From: Adineta vaga
Taxonomy: Eukaryota; Rotifera
Assembly: GCA_021613535.1 (NCBI GenBank)
Contig: CP075496.1
Span: forward strand, 9,548,001-9,612,000
Reading direction: 5' to 3'
DNA: 64,000 nt
This document shows, piece by piece, positions 43,617 through 54,625 of the stretch. The notes under the pieces were generated by a model. It was not told the DNA's origin, searched no databases, and was given only the letters and a program-made list of their open reading frames with translations. Position 1 is the first letter of the stretch; each line of letters opens with the position of its first letter. The position numbers and the translations under genes are program-made.

Positions 43617-46385
43617 TTACTTTTCATCATTACAAAACAAATCTCTAGCATTCAATGCTGCTAAATCTGCTTGATGCACAACTGATGGAATAGCTTCGGT
43701 TGCTATTGATCGAGGATCAGTAAAACATAGATGATAAGTTAATAATTGTAACTCATCAACTGTGAAACTAATTTCATCAAGAAGAACATGATAGAGTGGT
43801 GGATGATTAACACCTTGATATGCATTATGAGAATTTAAATAGAAATTATGTTGATACGGATGAACAATTGTTGTATCGATGACACAACCAATGGACATAT
43901 TATCGGTTTCTTCCGAGGATTTTTTTGATTTCGTATGGCGAAAATTTCCATTGGGATGATACGTAAAAAAACGTGTATAGTGACGTTTTTTAACAATAAT
44001 AAAGGTAAGAAGCGGATGATTTACTTTCTCACCGTATATTTCTAGAAATAGATAGACTATTATTATTGTTAGAAGAATGGTACAAATAATTTACGATCAA
44101 ATGCGTGACGAATAGCTGGTATTTCATATTCCAGAACTTTAATGAATTGTCCATCACTAACGCCTAAATAGACAACTTATTTTCTGTGAAGAATTCAACA
44201 ACGAACATTTCTGTACCATCTCGATAGAAGATAATTTTATTTGGATAAGTTCCATTCATTTCTTTATAATACTGTAAGAGTTCGTAAACCATTTCTTTCA
44301 TACCAAGAATTGTTTCAATGGAACATTTACCTTGCTTGGGATATTGTTTACAAACACGAACTGCTGTTGTCGAACATGATGAATTTCCCGAACCGACAAT
44401 TGCTAAAAATGAACGCATTGTTTCATTTACATACACGTTCGACAATCTTCTACCTGCAATCGATGGACGTTGCCAAGTAATATTCGTTGGATGTATAACA
44501 TCCGCACCAAAAAACATTAGGAAATCTTTGGAAAACTTTCGATTGTTCAGTGCACTAGTCAGATCAACTATTGTATTTATCCCACCATTTTTATGATTGA
44601 TTTTTCGAACTAAATTTTCACAAAGACTTCTCAATGATTTCTCATCGGATGTTATTTCTGAAAAGAGAACACATTGAGTCATGATACCTATAAGATTAAA
44701 TAGAAAAATCTATTGATGAAATCGAATTAAAATTGATATTTTACCATAAATTAATGTTCCACATTTCTTAATATTCACTCTTAATTGTGTTAAATTATCT
44801 TCATAATTTTCATTCATAACACAAACAATAAAATGACAATTTCGTTCCACCATTGAAGAAAAATACTCATCGATTTCTTCGAAAACCGGCTCGACAACAT
44901 ATTCTTCATGACTTTCATATATATTATACCGTTTCAACGTCTACGATAAATAAAGTGGAAGAGTTTTTCCAGAGAAAATCATACACTTACTTCAACTAAT
45001 TTGTCTGCAAAGTTTCTAAAATAATATTTATTTTCTTTAAAATAAGTACCTATATATGTAATACCTAACGCTAGGATTGGTTTAGGTACATATAAATGTC
45101 CATCAAGAAAGATTCGACCATTATTAATCCGAGAATAATGATATAAATCTGATCTAATATAGGGTTCAGGTAAAATTCGTGCATTGAATTGTAACATTTC
45201 TTCGTCAACAACGTGAAAACCAATGTTTTGACAAAGTACATTCGTATTATAGTTACACTCTTGGAGTGTATCTTTAATTTCGTAGTATCGTTCTTCTGGA
45301 GAAGGAATTTTTTTTCCACATTCATGTGTATGACGTAACTGAAAGAAAGAAATAAGTTGAAACCTGTATTATGTCTGTAGCTATCCAACTGAACTTACTG
45401 TTTCATCATAGACAGTCCATTCTTTAATTCTACAAACTTCTAATGGTAAATGACATGGATGGTCATAATCTCTTCGATATACTTGAACACATGGATAATT
45501 GAGTTTTGTTAATTTAATTTTTAATTTATCTCGATAATAATCAGTTAATAAATCACCTTTTTCCAGCGAAATTTCATTTGGACATCGTGAATCAAAACGA
45601 TCAAAATCATATTCAGTCTTCCATCTCGATTGTTGCGTAATAATAATACAATTTTTCAATAGATTATTCAATCTTCGATAATCATGATTAGTTGGTATTC
45701 GATTAGAACCGATTTGTCGTTCAATAAAATCTAATAAAGAAATATTTGAGTAAAATGTCGTCAATTTTGTATAAATATTTAATGTTATTTTTCGAGAAGA
45801 AAGATTTAATGTTTGAATAAATCCATATCGTTGTTCAAAACCATTGTCCAATTGGATCGGTGATTTATTAAGAAAATAACATTTATTTTTTACAACTTTA
45901 ATTCGATCTTGCAATGATCGTTTTAGAAGAATTTCAATAATACGTACTGCATCATTAGGATATATTTTCGTTCGGTTATAAATATAATCATTGATATCAT
46001 TCGTTTTCCATTGATTTACTAATGATTTGATATTCAAACGATGTCGATTATTTGTTGCGAGTTTAATTTGTGATTCTAAATAAGCGGTACTGTATAAACA
46101 TTTACGTTCATCATACCAAACGAAAATATTTGGTATTAATTGATGACTGGAAATCATTGATTGCATCATTGATGCACATTGTGAACGATTTTCACATTCT
46201 TTCCACATATTAGATTTTATATCGAGCTGTTCGATTGCAACATGATATTGATAAAGAGAAATATTATTATCGAGAATACATGTGAAATGGTTTGTATATA
46301 GACGTTCTGTTTGACCAGGTGAATTTGTTGATGGAGGACGAGCAGGTATTTCAAAGGAATCAGTAGTTTGTCTATTAGATGCCAT
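43617..46385 (-). CDS. Argonaute protein (AGO/PIWI family)
   Basis: Six exons: 45399-46385, 44991-45338, 44745-44940, 44217-44687, 44095-44163 and 43617-44041; introns of 50-60 nt. 831 residues, normal for the family. Order: N domain, linker ('FEQRYGFIQTLNLSS'), PAZ (about 215-340), MID, PIWI. The slicer tetrad is complete: Asp in 'FFGADVIHP' (about 573), Glu in 'SIETILGMKEMVYELL' (spacing as in AGO2), Asp in 'IIFYRDGVSDGQF' (codons joined across the intron at 44164-44216), and His in 'PPLYHVLLDE' (about 776). It should bind a small RNA and cleave complementary RNA. 'NSHNAYQGVNHP' takes the place of the usual 'SHAGIQGTSRP', a divergence. Bdelloids carry expanded Argonaute sets; the guide class is not deducible here. 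Confidence 0.9.
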
Positions 46386-46907
46386 TAGGAGTTTTAAAAT
46401 GAAATGACATCGTTTTGTTTGTTCTGTTCCGATAATGAGTTTAGTCAGATAAAAATGTAAAAAAAAACTATCCGGAAGAAGTACCTAGATTAACTCTAAT
46501 GAATGATGGATCTCTCATTTTGAAAGTACGAAAGATTATCTTTTTAGGAAATATTCAAAGTCGAACAGACCAATGATCCGTATTATTTTTTTAGTAATCT
46601 CAGATATCGGAGTTGAGCTAATTAGTAATAAGAAAATGAAATTATCGTTCTTTCTTTTCTATTGCGAATATATCTTGTGTATAGATATGAAAATCTTCTT
46701 AATGAATTCGTATTTGAACGAAATATAGATAGCGGTAGATATTTAAGGAACACTATAACAGATAATTTATCATGACATATTAATGCATTTACAACAACAT
46801 AAGCTATTATTGGTTGAGTGAAAAGAACCAATTGAAATGGTTATATGTTGCAAAAGAATCAGCTTTTATTTTTGAAATTTCACTTTTTTGTCGAAACGAA
46901 AGACGAA
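46386..46907. other. Divergent promoter region between Argonaute and the Gemin5-like gene
   Basis: About 520 bp holding both promoters. A minus-strand frame overlaps the first exon of the Gemin5-like gene and is a shadow. No specific site recognised. Confidence 0.4.
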
Positions 46908-49900
46908 ATGATGGCAACGTGTTTTCCCGGTGTTTTAAATCCGTTTTGTCGTCAACCAATTTGTATCTCTTCATGTTCAGATCAAGTTGCATTGGCAACT
47001 TCATCATCATTAGTCTATCTTTATTCATTTTCAAATCAAACGTTTTCATTTCTAACGAAATTTTCTCCTCATTCAAAATCTTTATCATGCATGATTTTCC
47101 ATCCAACCATTCCCAATTTATTAGTGACTGGTGGTGCTCCAAATTCTCGAATTGTTCTATGGTCAATCGACGGAAAAACTGTTCAGAAACAGGCAACATT
47201 TAATTTACAAAGAGTAAGTAGAAAGCCTCTGATTTTCTTGAGGTAGGTTCAAAATGAAAGAGATGGTAAAGAATGAAATGAATTCTATTTTCTTTTTGTT
47301 CCAGAGACCAAATGCATTAGTTTGGTTATCAGATGAAGAATTAATTATTGGAGATGAACATGGAAATATCTATCGATGGAGTAAAACAGATCAAAAATTG
47401 AATAAATTTATTAATCAATCTTTATCAGAAAAACAAAATGATGAAGTTCAATTATTTTCTATTGCAAATAGACAAAAATTTATTCTCGCAGTCGCGTAAG
47501 AACATTCTTTTTCAACTTTAGTTTATTTATCTTAATTATTCTTTATTTAGATTTAAATCAGGTCTTATCTATATCTGTCATGTTGATCTCGAAAAAAATC
47601 AGTTGAATTCCTTGCATAAATTATCACCTGATACACCAAATAGCATATGTTGTTCAATACAATTTGCTCATGTCGATTGTTCATTAGGTATAAATCTAAT
47701 TTGCTCTTGAAAAAATTGAAAATTCAATGTTTTCTTTTATTAATATATTTTAGAACGAAGTACACTTCTTTATATCAGTTATGGATATGGTTGTATTAAA
47801 GTATGTGATTATACAAATGGAAAAATTCTTGGTCAATTAATGCTAATCAAACAAACGAAAAATATGAATATGCATGATTTAAGATCAAAAACGTATTATC
47901 CCCTTGCATGGATTGATTCAGATACATTATTAACTGGAAATATTGAGTAAGAATAAAGATTGAAATTTCATTTTCTTTGAAGCAATGAATTTATTTTAGT
48001 GGTCATTTAATCAAGATTGATGTTCGTCATTCATCTCATTTAGAAAAATCTTTATTTAATGTAACACCACCCGTATCAGGTGGTAAACCAGTTTTTGCAA
48101 TCGTTATTAAAGATGGAAAAACTTTGTTTACATATTCATACAATCGAAAAGTAAGTTTTCGTTAACTTAAATTTTCTTTCATTAAAATCAAATCTTATCT
48201 TTAGTTATGCGTCTACGAGCTTCCATCATTGACATTGATTAATTCTCTTGTCTCCATTCCTGGTTCTATCAACGCTATTCAAGCATGTCCATTACAAACA
48301 AGTTAGAATTATTTTTCTTTCTCACATATCATTTGTTCTTGATCTCTCGTTTTATTTCAGGTTGTATTGCATTAGGTGTTGATACAGGAAATATCGGTGT
48401 TTTGGATTTATCTTCAGCAAATACACCATCACTTTCATTTCTTTGGCAATCAATTCCTGCTGATGTTTGCCATTTAGCATGGCATACGGTGCGTGAAGGT
48501 CGAATTGCTTATTCAACACGTATGGGTCATGTTGCACTTTATGATACATTAACAGGACGTTCACGTGTTGTCTATGATTGGAAATATACACAACCAGGAT
48601 CACCAACGAATGTTCTATGGGGTCCATTAATACCTAGTTTTACAGAAGATCGAACATTGGCTATACTGTATTCAATTGGTGATGGAAAACTTCATCGATG
48701 GGATAGTCCCGAGAAAAATTGTCTACCAGCAGATTTAACAGCATTAGTGAATGAAGTAAGAATGAAGAAAAACGAAAAGATAAATAGAGAATATGTCATT
48801 GAATATTTTAGTCGAGTACTAGCTCAATACTGAACGCAGCATTTAGTGATGATCAGAAATATATATCTGTAATTTGTTCTGATAGGTAAAAATTTATTTG
48901 ATTACTGTATTCTCTGTAAAATTTGAATATATTTAGTACTTTACTCATTCGTTCATGTCCATCTTTATCGTCAGTTCATCGTCTTTCGATCAATTGTTTA
49001 CCAACTATTCTTCAATATCATCCTCGCTATTTACTTTCATCCGTGGATGTATCATCTAAACAATATTGGCTTGCTGTTAACAATAAACATAATATTCGAG
49101 TGATCGATACTGCAGGTAATTCATTTGATATTCAACTTCTTTGATTGCAAATAATTTTGTTTTTTTATTTGATAGAATCAAATTCATGTATTCTCAAAGA
49201 TCTTCAAGGTCATACTGGTGATATTGAATGTTTAGCTTGGAGTCCATCGATTGATTATCTTCTTGCATCAGGATCACAGGATAAAACAATTCGTGTATGT
49301 TCTTTTTCTTTCTTTATAGTTATTTGAATTGAATTCTTTTCATTAATTGTATTAGTTATGGAATGTTGAAACTGGTTCTCCGTTAAATATTTATATTGAA
49401 CATTCTGATGCTATTCTTTCATTGATATTTTCATCATCAGATTCTAATTATATTCTATCTGGTTCACGTGATCAATCGTTACATATCTGGCACATTGAAC
49501 AACAAACACAATCATCTGATCAAGCATTACCAACTAATACAATTGACGAAGAAGAAGAAATAGAAATGAATAATAATAGTGGAAGTAAAAAACGACATAC
49601 TAAACCAAGGCCGAATCGAGCTGAACGTGAAAAGAAACGAGCAGCAAAGGTAATGTGCAATCTTCTATTTAATACAGAAATAAAGATCCATTTTTTAATA
49701 TTTAGACAACGACAAATGAAATGAATGGTGAGCAAAATGGTGGTCTTGCTTCATCGACAAATAGTACAATGAATGAATGTAAGTTACATATTATTATAAC
49801 GATTATAGTATTTATATTCGTTCTTTCCAGTAAATTCATTAGCGTATCGTTTATTATGGCCATCGGAAACAGATCGTCAATCGATTTCAGGTACATTCGT

Positions 49901-50474
49901 GTAGAAACTGAAATGAATGAAAATTATGTTTTTTATTATCTATAGATTTATCATCATTACCAGATAAAACATGTTTGATTGAAAGAATAAAACAACAAAG
50001 TATATCTCTTCGTTCTGTCAACCGTTCTTTCGACTATCATAATTTTTATTTAGATTTAAACGATTTCATTTATCATTTGCTTTATTGGTCAGGTGAATAT
50101 GCGCAATTATCAGCAGAACTATGTCAAGGAAAACTTACATCTTCTCCTCATCTTTTCTTTTGGATGACAATTCTAAATAGTTCCAATGAAATACAATCTT
50201 TGTATGACCGAACTTTCAATTGGATTTCAGAAAATAATGAAAATCATATGTTAGAATTTATAACAATGATGGTGAAAGCAAAACGAACACAAGAATTATT
50301 AGAATATCTCATCAACAATGATCATATCGAGTATGCTTTCTTTTCTTTCATTTTCTTTCATTTTCTTCTTTATTGTTTTGTAGGACTTCACTTTTATTGG
50401 CTATATTATTAGAATGTATTGATCAAATTCGAGATCGTATATCGAATTCAACACCTATTGAAGAAACTCTGTGA
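46908..50474 (+). CDS. WD40 protein, Gemin5-like
   Basis: About 15 exons split by 45-60-nt introns: 46908-47213, 47305-47495, then on to 49946-50329 and 50383-50474 (TGA 50472-50474). Start at ATG 46908 or 46911 ('MATCFPG'); an ATG at 46845 is an alternative. WD repeats fill the first two thirds ('RIVLWSIDG', 'GNIYRWSKTDQ', 'GNIGVLDLSSA', 'CHLAWHTVREGRIAYSTRMGH', 'LQGHTGDIECLAWSP', 'LLASGSQDKTIR', 'ILSGSRDQSLHIW'). The 'LAWHP/T..G.IAYST..G.V..YD' unit is typical of Gemin5. A Lys/Arg-rich linker and a helical region ('FIYHLLYWSGEYAQLSAELCQG') follow, as in the Gemin5 TPR-like part. Gemin5 recognises snRNAs for the SMN complex. The protein is shorter than human Gemin5, lacking the long C-terminus. 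Its 3' end is duplicated at 54150-54412. Confidence 0.7.
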
Positions 50475-50606
50475 TACTCATACCGTTGTTTTTTATTATT
50501 ATATTATTTTTAAAGCAGATTAAAATAAAAACAACAGAGATTTGATATGATAAATGTTTCATTGAATATTCATCATCAAAGTGCTGTATGGTTGTCTTCT
50601 CTTTAA

Positions 50607-50687
50607 TCACTGACACCCTGTATCGAAATATCGAATATTCTGATTGGCTACATCGACAGTTGATTCATGCACTTTAATCTGCGCCAT
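50607..50687 (-). pseudogene. Truncated Rab3-like first exon with duplicated upstream region
   Basis: ATG 50685-50687 opens 26 codons ending in TGA ('MAQIKVHESTVDVANQNIRY'). This is alignable only loosely with the first exon of the Rab gene at 50994-51983, but the DNA upstream (50688-50900) clearly resembles the Rab gene's upstream DNA (51984-52160): both have CATATGAAG...GAGAAAAAAAGA around the start and a GCGGTTTTGCTT / ACGGTTTTGCTT block about 150 bp away. So this is a copy of the Rab promoter and start that has lost the G domain. Confidence 0.5.
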
Positions 50688-50993
50688 ATGAAGAGAAAAA
50701 AAGATAAGAAAACAGATAGAAACACAATCGACCGTTCGTTTAATAAAATGATAATGACATCGTTACTCATGCACTGCATATTTTCGTTTCGTTCTGACTT
50801 TTTCTCATACAGATCTAATTAGATGCGGTTTTGCTTTGATGATTTTGTAAAGATATTCGCACATTTTCGCTAATATATTAAAAAAAACAAGATCAATACA
50901 AAAAAAACACGTCTATTTTATTTTGTCTTCTCACTATTAGAAATAAATAGAACGAAAAATAATCTTTTTCCAGTACATGTCAACGTTTTAAGA

Positions 50994-51983
50994 TTAACAT
51001 AGACATCGCTTGTCTTCCTCTTCTGTTTGTCTATTATAGTTAGAAGGAATAATTTTTGTAGTTTCTAAAACATATGCACCTGGTCTATTGATACTATACA
51101 GTTTTGTTTCACCAGTATCAATTGACTCTCCAGATGTTTGAGATATTTTTTCTAAAATAACATCAGCTAATCTAAATTAAGCAAGAAAAGATCATTTATT
51201 AAAAGCAAATTACAACTAATAAATACTTTTCAAATACAGTTTGAACATTAACATTATCTTTTACAGATATTTCAAAGAATTCTAAGCCTAAATATCGAAA
51301 TCTTCTATTTTGATTTGAAAACTATGAGGGAAAAATATCCTACCTAATTCATCAGCAAGTTTTTTACCATGTTCTGTAGGTACAACTCGCTCTTGTGTCA
51401 TATCACATTTATTTCCAATCAGTATAACCGCAGGTTTTTCATATGAATATGTTTCGATCTGTGAAACCCTTTAGAAAACAGAATATATGTCTAGAAATAA
51501 AATTCGATTTCATTTACCAATCTTTTACAGCTCTAAAAGATTCTTCATTTGTAATATCATAAACTAAAATAAAACCCAATGCACCTCGATAATAAACAGC
51601 TAAAATAAAGCGAATAGAATTTAGACTCTTATCGATTCTGAAAAAAAAACATGATTTTACTTGTTGATGATCGATGACGTTCTTGACCAGCTGTATCCCA
51701 TATTTGCAATTTCATACATTTATCATGACGGACTAAAATCTTCGATTTAAAATCAACTCCAAGTGTAGTAATAAATGCTGATGAAAATGTATTATCTGTA
51801 TATCGAAAAAGCTAAAAAACAAAAAGAATTCGCTTTTTTTTAAACTAATTTATAAAAAAAAGTACGTCATACAAGTGATGTTTTTCCTACAGATGAATTT
51901 CCAATAATAAGTAATTTACAGACATAATCAACTTTTTGATTGACTGTATTTTGAACTGATCCACTCGTTTTATTTTGTGTCAT
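50994..51983 (-). CDS. Rab3-like small GTPase
   Basis: Six small exons on the minus strand: 51873-51983, 51661-51811, 51518-51599, 51344-51468, 51227-51287 and 50994-51171; phases 0,1,2,1,2 all agree, giving 235 residues. P-loop '[11 protein letters not shown]', switch I 'TTLGVDF', switch II '[12 protein letters not shown]', 'NKCDM' (guanine recognition) and 'EISVKDN' (usually E-x-S-A-K). Rab3 hallmarks: '[18 protein letters not shown]', '[20 protein letters not shown]', '[17 protein letters not shown]'. The C-terminus 'KRCLC' is a CxC double-geranylgeranylation signal. Rab3 proteins act in regulated exocytosis on secretory vesicles. The exon-3/4 acceptor AAAG|GG gives the conserved '[11 protein letters not shown]'; the more obvious CACAG acceptor would create a stop. 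The gene is too finely split to show as a long open frame. Confidence 0.88.
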
Positions 51984-52734
51984 ATGAAGGAGAAAAAAAG
52001 AAAGAAAGAAAAAACACAAGGACAATCGATCTAATGGCTTATGTATACAATAAAAACATTACTATTCGTGTAGTAGACGTTTTCATTTATAATTGGATAC
52101 GGTTTTGCTTCTATGATTTTTAAGATATTAATGCATTTTCTCTGATTAATTTGACTTTTTGCAAATAAAATAAAATATATATTTGTCAAAATGGTCATTC
52201 TGGTGACTAAATATTCATCTTATTTCATACTATTAATGTTTATCAAAAGGAAGATAATTTTTAGTATATTTCAATTTGATTGAGAAGTAAGATTTTACTT
52301 CGTTGTAAAGAATTGATACCAATTTTTCTTTTTTTTTTTTGTCTGATAATTTCAATGCAAATAAATACAGAAGAAAAAGTACTCATATGTTTCGTTCTTC
52401 TCTATCACATTCTACTTCAAGTTTGTAAATATTAAAGCAAAAAGATAAAACAAAAGGAGAACTCTCATATGATTCTTATTTTTGTTTCTTTTATATTGAG
52501 CGAAGAACATTGAATGCTTTCTTATCTCTTGCACATGTGCTTTTTGTGTTTAGGTTTTTATCAGATACGTATTGTGTAGCAAAAAATGTAACGATTGATT
52601 TCGCTGTATAGACTAGATTAAAGAGAGAAAAATAGGATCATGATCTAACCATCTCATGATTTATACTCGGAAGATACGATACTTTTTCTTTGTATTGTTT
52701 TATTTTTATAGTAGACTGTTCATATCATAACACA
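51984..52734. other. Promoter region between Rab3-like and PLP-enzyme genes
   Basis: 750 bp, divergent promoters. The first 180 bp next to the Rab ATG is the parental copy of the duplicated block at 50688-50900. A TTTTATAG acceptor-like site lies about 25 bp before the ATG of the PLP enzyme. Confidence 0.45.
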
Positions 52735-53973
52735 ATGAATACTGATGAAGACATTCACCATTCATTACCGAAACGAACTGTACTACCATTTCCTATACAT
52801 GGATCAACAATTGAATGTCACAGTGATCATGGTATCGAAATAACTGGCGATGTTGCACCTCCTATTCATATGTCAACTACGTTTGTTGCTAATGTACCAG
52901 AATCTTATGGGCAAGTATATAGTCGAATGGATAGTACTACGAGAAGAAGAGTCGAAGCTGTAATAGGAGCAATTGAAGGTGGAGATGCAGTTACGTACTC
53001 AAGTGGACTTAGCGCTGCCACAGCACTTATTCATTGCATAAAACCACGACGTATTTATTTGGATGCAGGCTATTTTGGTATAAGAAGTGCATTCAAATTA
53101 TGGAGTGACAGACATAACCTAGGAAATGATACTATTCAGTTTTGCACATTGGAACAATGTCAACAATGGTATCAACAGGAAGAAAAAGATTCTTCCATTG
53201 ATCGTTCTTGTTGGCGACCAGCACATATTGAAGAAGAGCGTCTTCTTGATTTAATTTGGCTGGAAAGTCCAAACAATCCATACACTACTCTCGCCGATAT
53301 CGAATGGTTTGCTGAATTAGCCTCCAAAACTGGTGCTTGTCTTGTAGTAGATAGTACTCTATCATCACCACTTGGACAACGCCCATTCGAACATGGTGCA
53401 CATGTGGTCATGCATTCAACAACGAAATATTTTTCGGGACACAGTGATCTACTTGGCGGTGTTCTTATTGTCCATCCTTCATTGTCTAACGTATTAACGT
53501 GCAAACTTTCAGAAGAACGTGATACCGATGGTGCTGTCATGGGCGGATTAGAAGCATGGCTTTTACTTCGATCAATGAGAACGTTCTCTCTTCGTGTTCG
53601 TCGGCAATGTCAAACGGCTGAAATTATCGTTGAATGGCTTGAAAAACAACGAATCAATGAAAATAAAGTGACAAAAGTTCATCATCCAAATCTAGAATCA
53701 CATCCAAGTCATTCGCTTGCTACTCGCTATCTTCGTCTTCCACCAGCTACATTTAGTTTCGAGCTCGAATCCGAGTCTCAAGCTAAATCATTTGCTCGTT
53801 CGTTATTACTCTGTTCAAATGCAACAAGTTTGGGTGGTTATGAAACATTGATCGATTGGCGTTATAGATTTGATACCAGTGTTAGTCCTGCTCTATTGAG
53901 AGTTTCTATTGGTATCGAAGAGCCCGACGATATTATTCAAGATTTTCAACAAGCATTACAACAAGCAAATTAA
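52735..53973 (+). CDS. Cys/Met-metabolism PLP-dependent enzyme (cystathionine gamma-synthase/lyase family)
   Basis: 412 codons from ATG 52735-52737; an open extension upstream has no ATG. The fold-type I PLP family is clear: 'APPIHMSTTFV', 'YSRMDSTTRRRVEAVIGAIEGG', 'YSSGLSAATALI', 'WLESPNNP', 'VVDSTLSSPLGQRPFEHGA', the Schiff-base Lys in 'VMHSTTKYFSGHSDLLGG', and 'LLRVSIGIEEPDDII'. Such enzymes carry out trans-sulfuration or gamma-elimination on cystathionine, homocysteine or related amino acids; which one is not decidable here. An Arg/acid-rich insertion at about residues 125-165 ('WYQQEEKDSSIDRSCW') is unusual. No introns and rather higher GC than its neighbours, both in keeping with a bacterial or fungal origin (unproven). 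Confidence 0.88.
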   Translation: MNTDEDIHHSLPKRTVLPFPIHGSTIECHSDHGIEITGDVAPPIHMSTTFVANVPESYGQVYSRMDSTTRRRVEAVIGAIEGGDAVTYSSGLSAATALIHCIKPRRIYLDAGYFGIRSAFKLWSDRHNLGNDTIQFCTLEQCQQWYQQEEKDSSIDRSCWRPAHIEEERLLDLIWLESPNNPYTTLADIEWFAELASKTGACLVVDSTLSSPLGQRPFEHGAHVVMHSTTKYFSGHSDLLGGVLIVHPSLSNVLTCKLSEERDTDGAVMGGLEAWLLLRSMRTFSLRVRRQCQTAEIIVEWLEKQRINENKVTKVHHPNLESHPSHSLATRYLRLPPATFSFELESESQAKSFARSLLLCSNATSLGGYETLIDWRYRFDTSVSPALLRVSIGIEEPDDIIQDFQQALQQAN

Positions 53974-54149
53974 TAGATTCTTTCTTTTTATTCATCTTTA
54001 GTTTTTTGCTCTTTTATTATTTGATTTTTTTTCGTTTCTTCTTCAAATCTTCTGGGTGACGATGTGGATGTAGATTTGTTCTCTTTTGTTACCCGTACGC
54101 ACTTTAAATAGTTCCAGTAATATTCGCAATCATTACATGATCGAAACAT

Positions 54150-54412
54150 ACAAATGGATTTCAGAAAAAAAATAAAGATTATATGTCAGAATTTATAACA
54201 ATGATAAGGAAAGCAAAACAAACTCAAGAATCAATGGAATATGTCATCGAGCACAATTGCATCGAGTACACTCTCGTTTCTTTCATTTTCTATTTACTTT
54301 ATTTATTTTATTATTTTGTAGAACTTCATTTCTGTTAACTATATTATTGGACACAGTATTGATCATATTCCAGATCATATATATGATTCAGCATCTGTTG
54401 TAAAATTTTAGT
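54150..54412 (+). pseudogene. Duplicated 3' end of the Gemin5-like gene
   Basis: DNA closely parallels 50216-50475: 'TGGATTTCAGAAAA', 'GAATTTATAACAATGAT', 'AAAGCAAAAC', 'ATGTCATCGA' (cf. ATCTCATCAA), then the same last intron with its TTTTGTAG acceptor, and an altered last exon. It carries stops and has no upstream part. So a fragment spanning the penultimate exon, last intron and last exon was copied about 3.9 kb downstream. Confidence 0.75.
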
Positions 54413-54625
54413 AATGTAGATTATAAAGAGGATAAATTTGTTTAAATACGAAAAGAAAATGATATCAATCATGATCATTTCGAATCAATTATGTCACTAG
54501 AGCATTGAAATAATTTGTAAAAGCATCCAGCGAAAGACTATGGTCTCACATAGATGATGTCTTTTTGCTTATTGAAATATATAGCTTCTCCTTTTTCTCA
54601 TGTGATTTATCGACAACAAAACAAA

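Noticed and set aside
46814-47203. Two overlapping frames on opposite strands at the Gemin5-like first exon
   Set aside because: Shadows; only the frame with WD-repeat continuity and working splice sites is kept.
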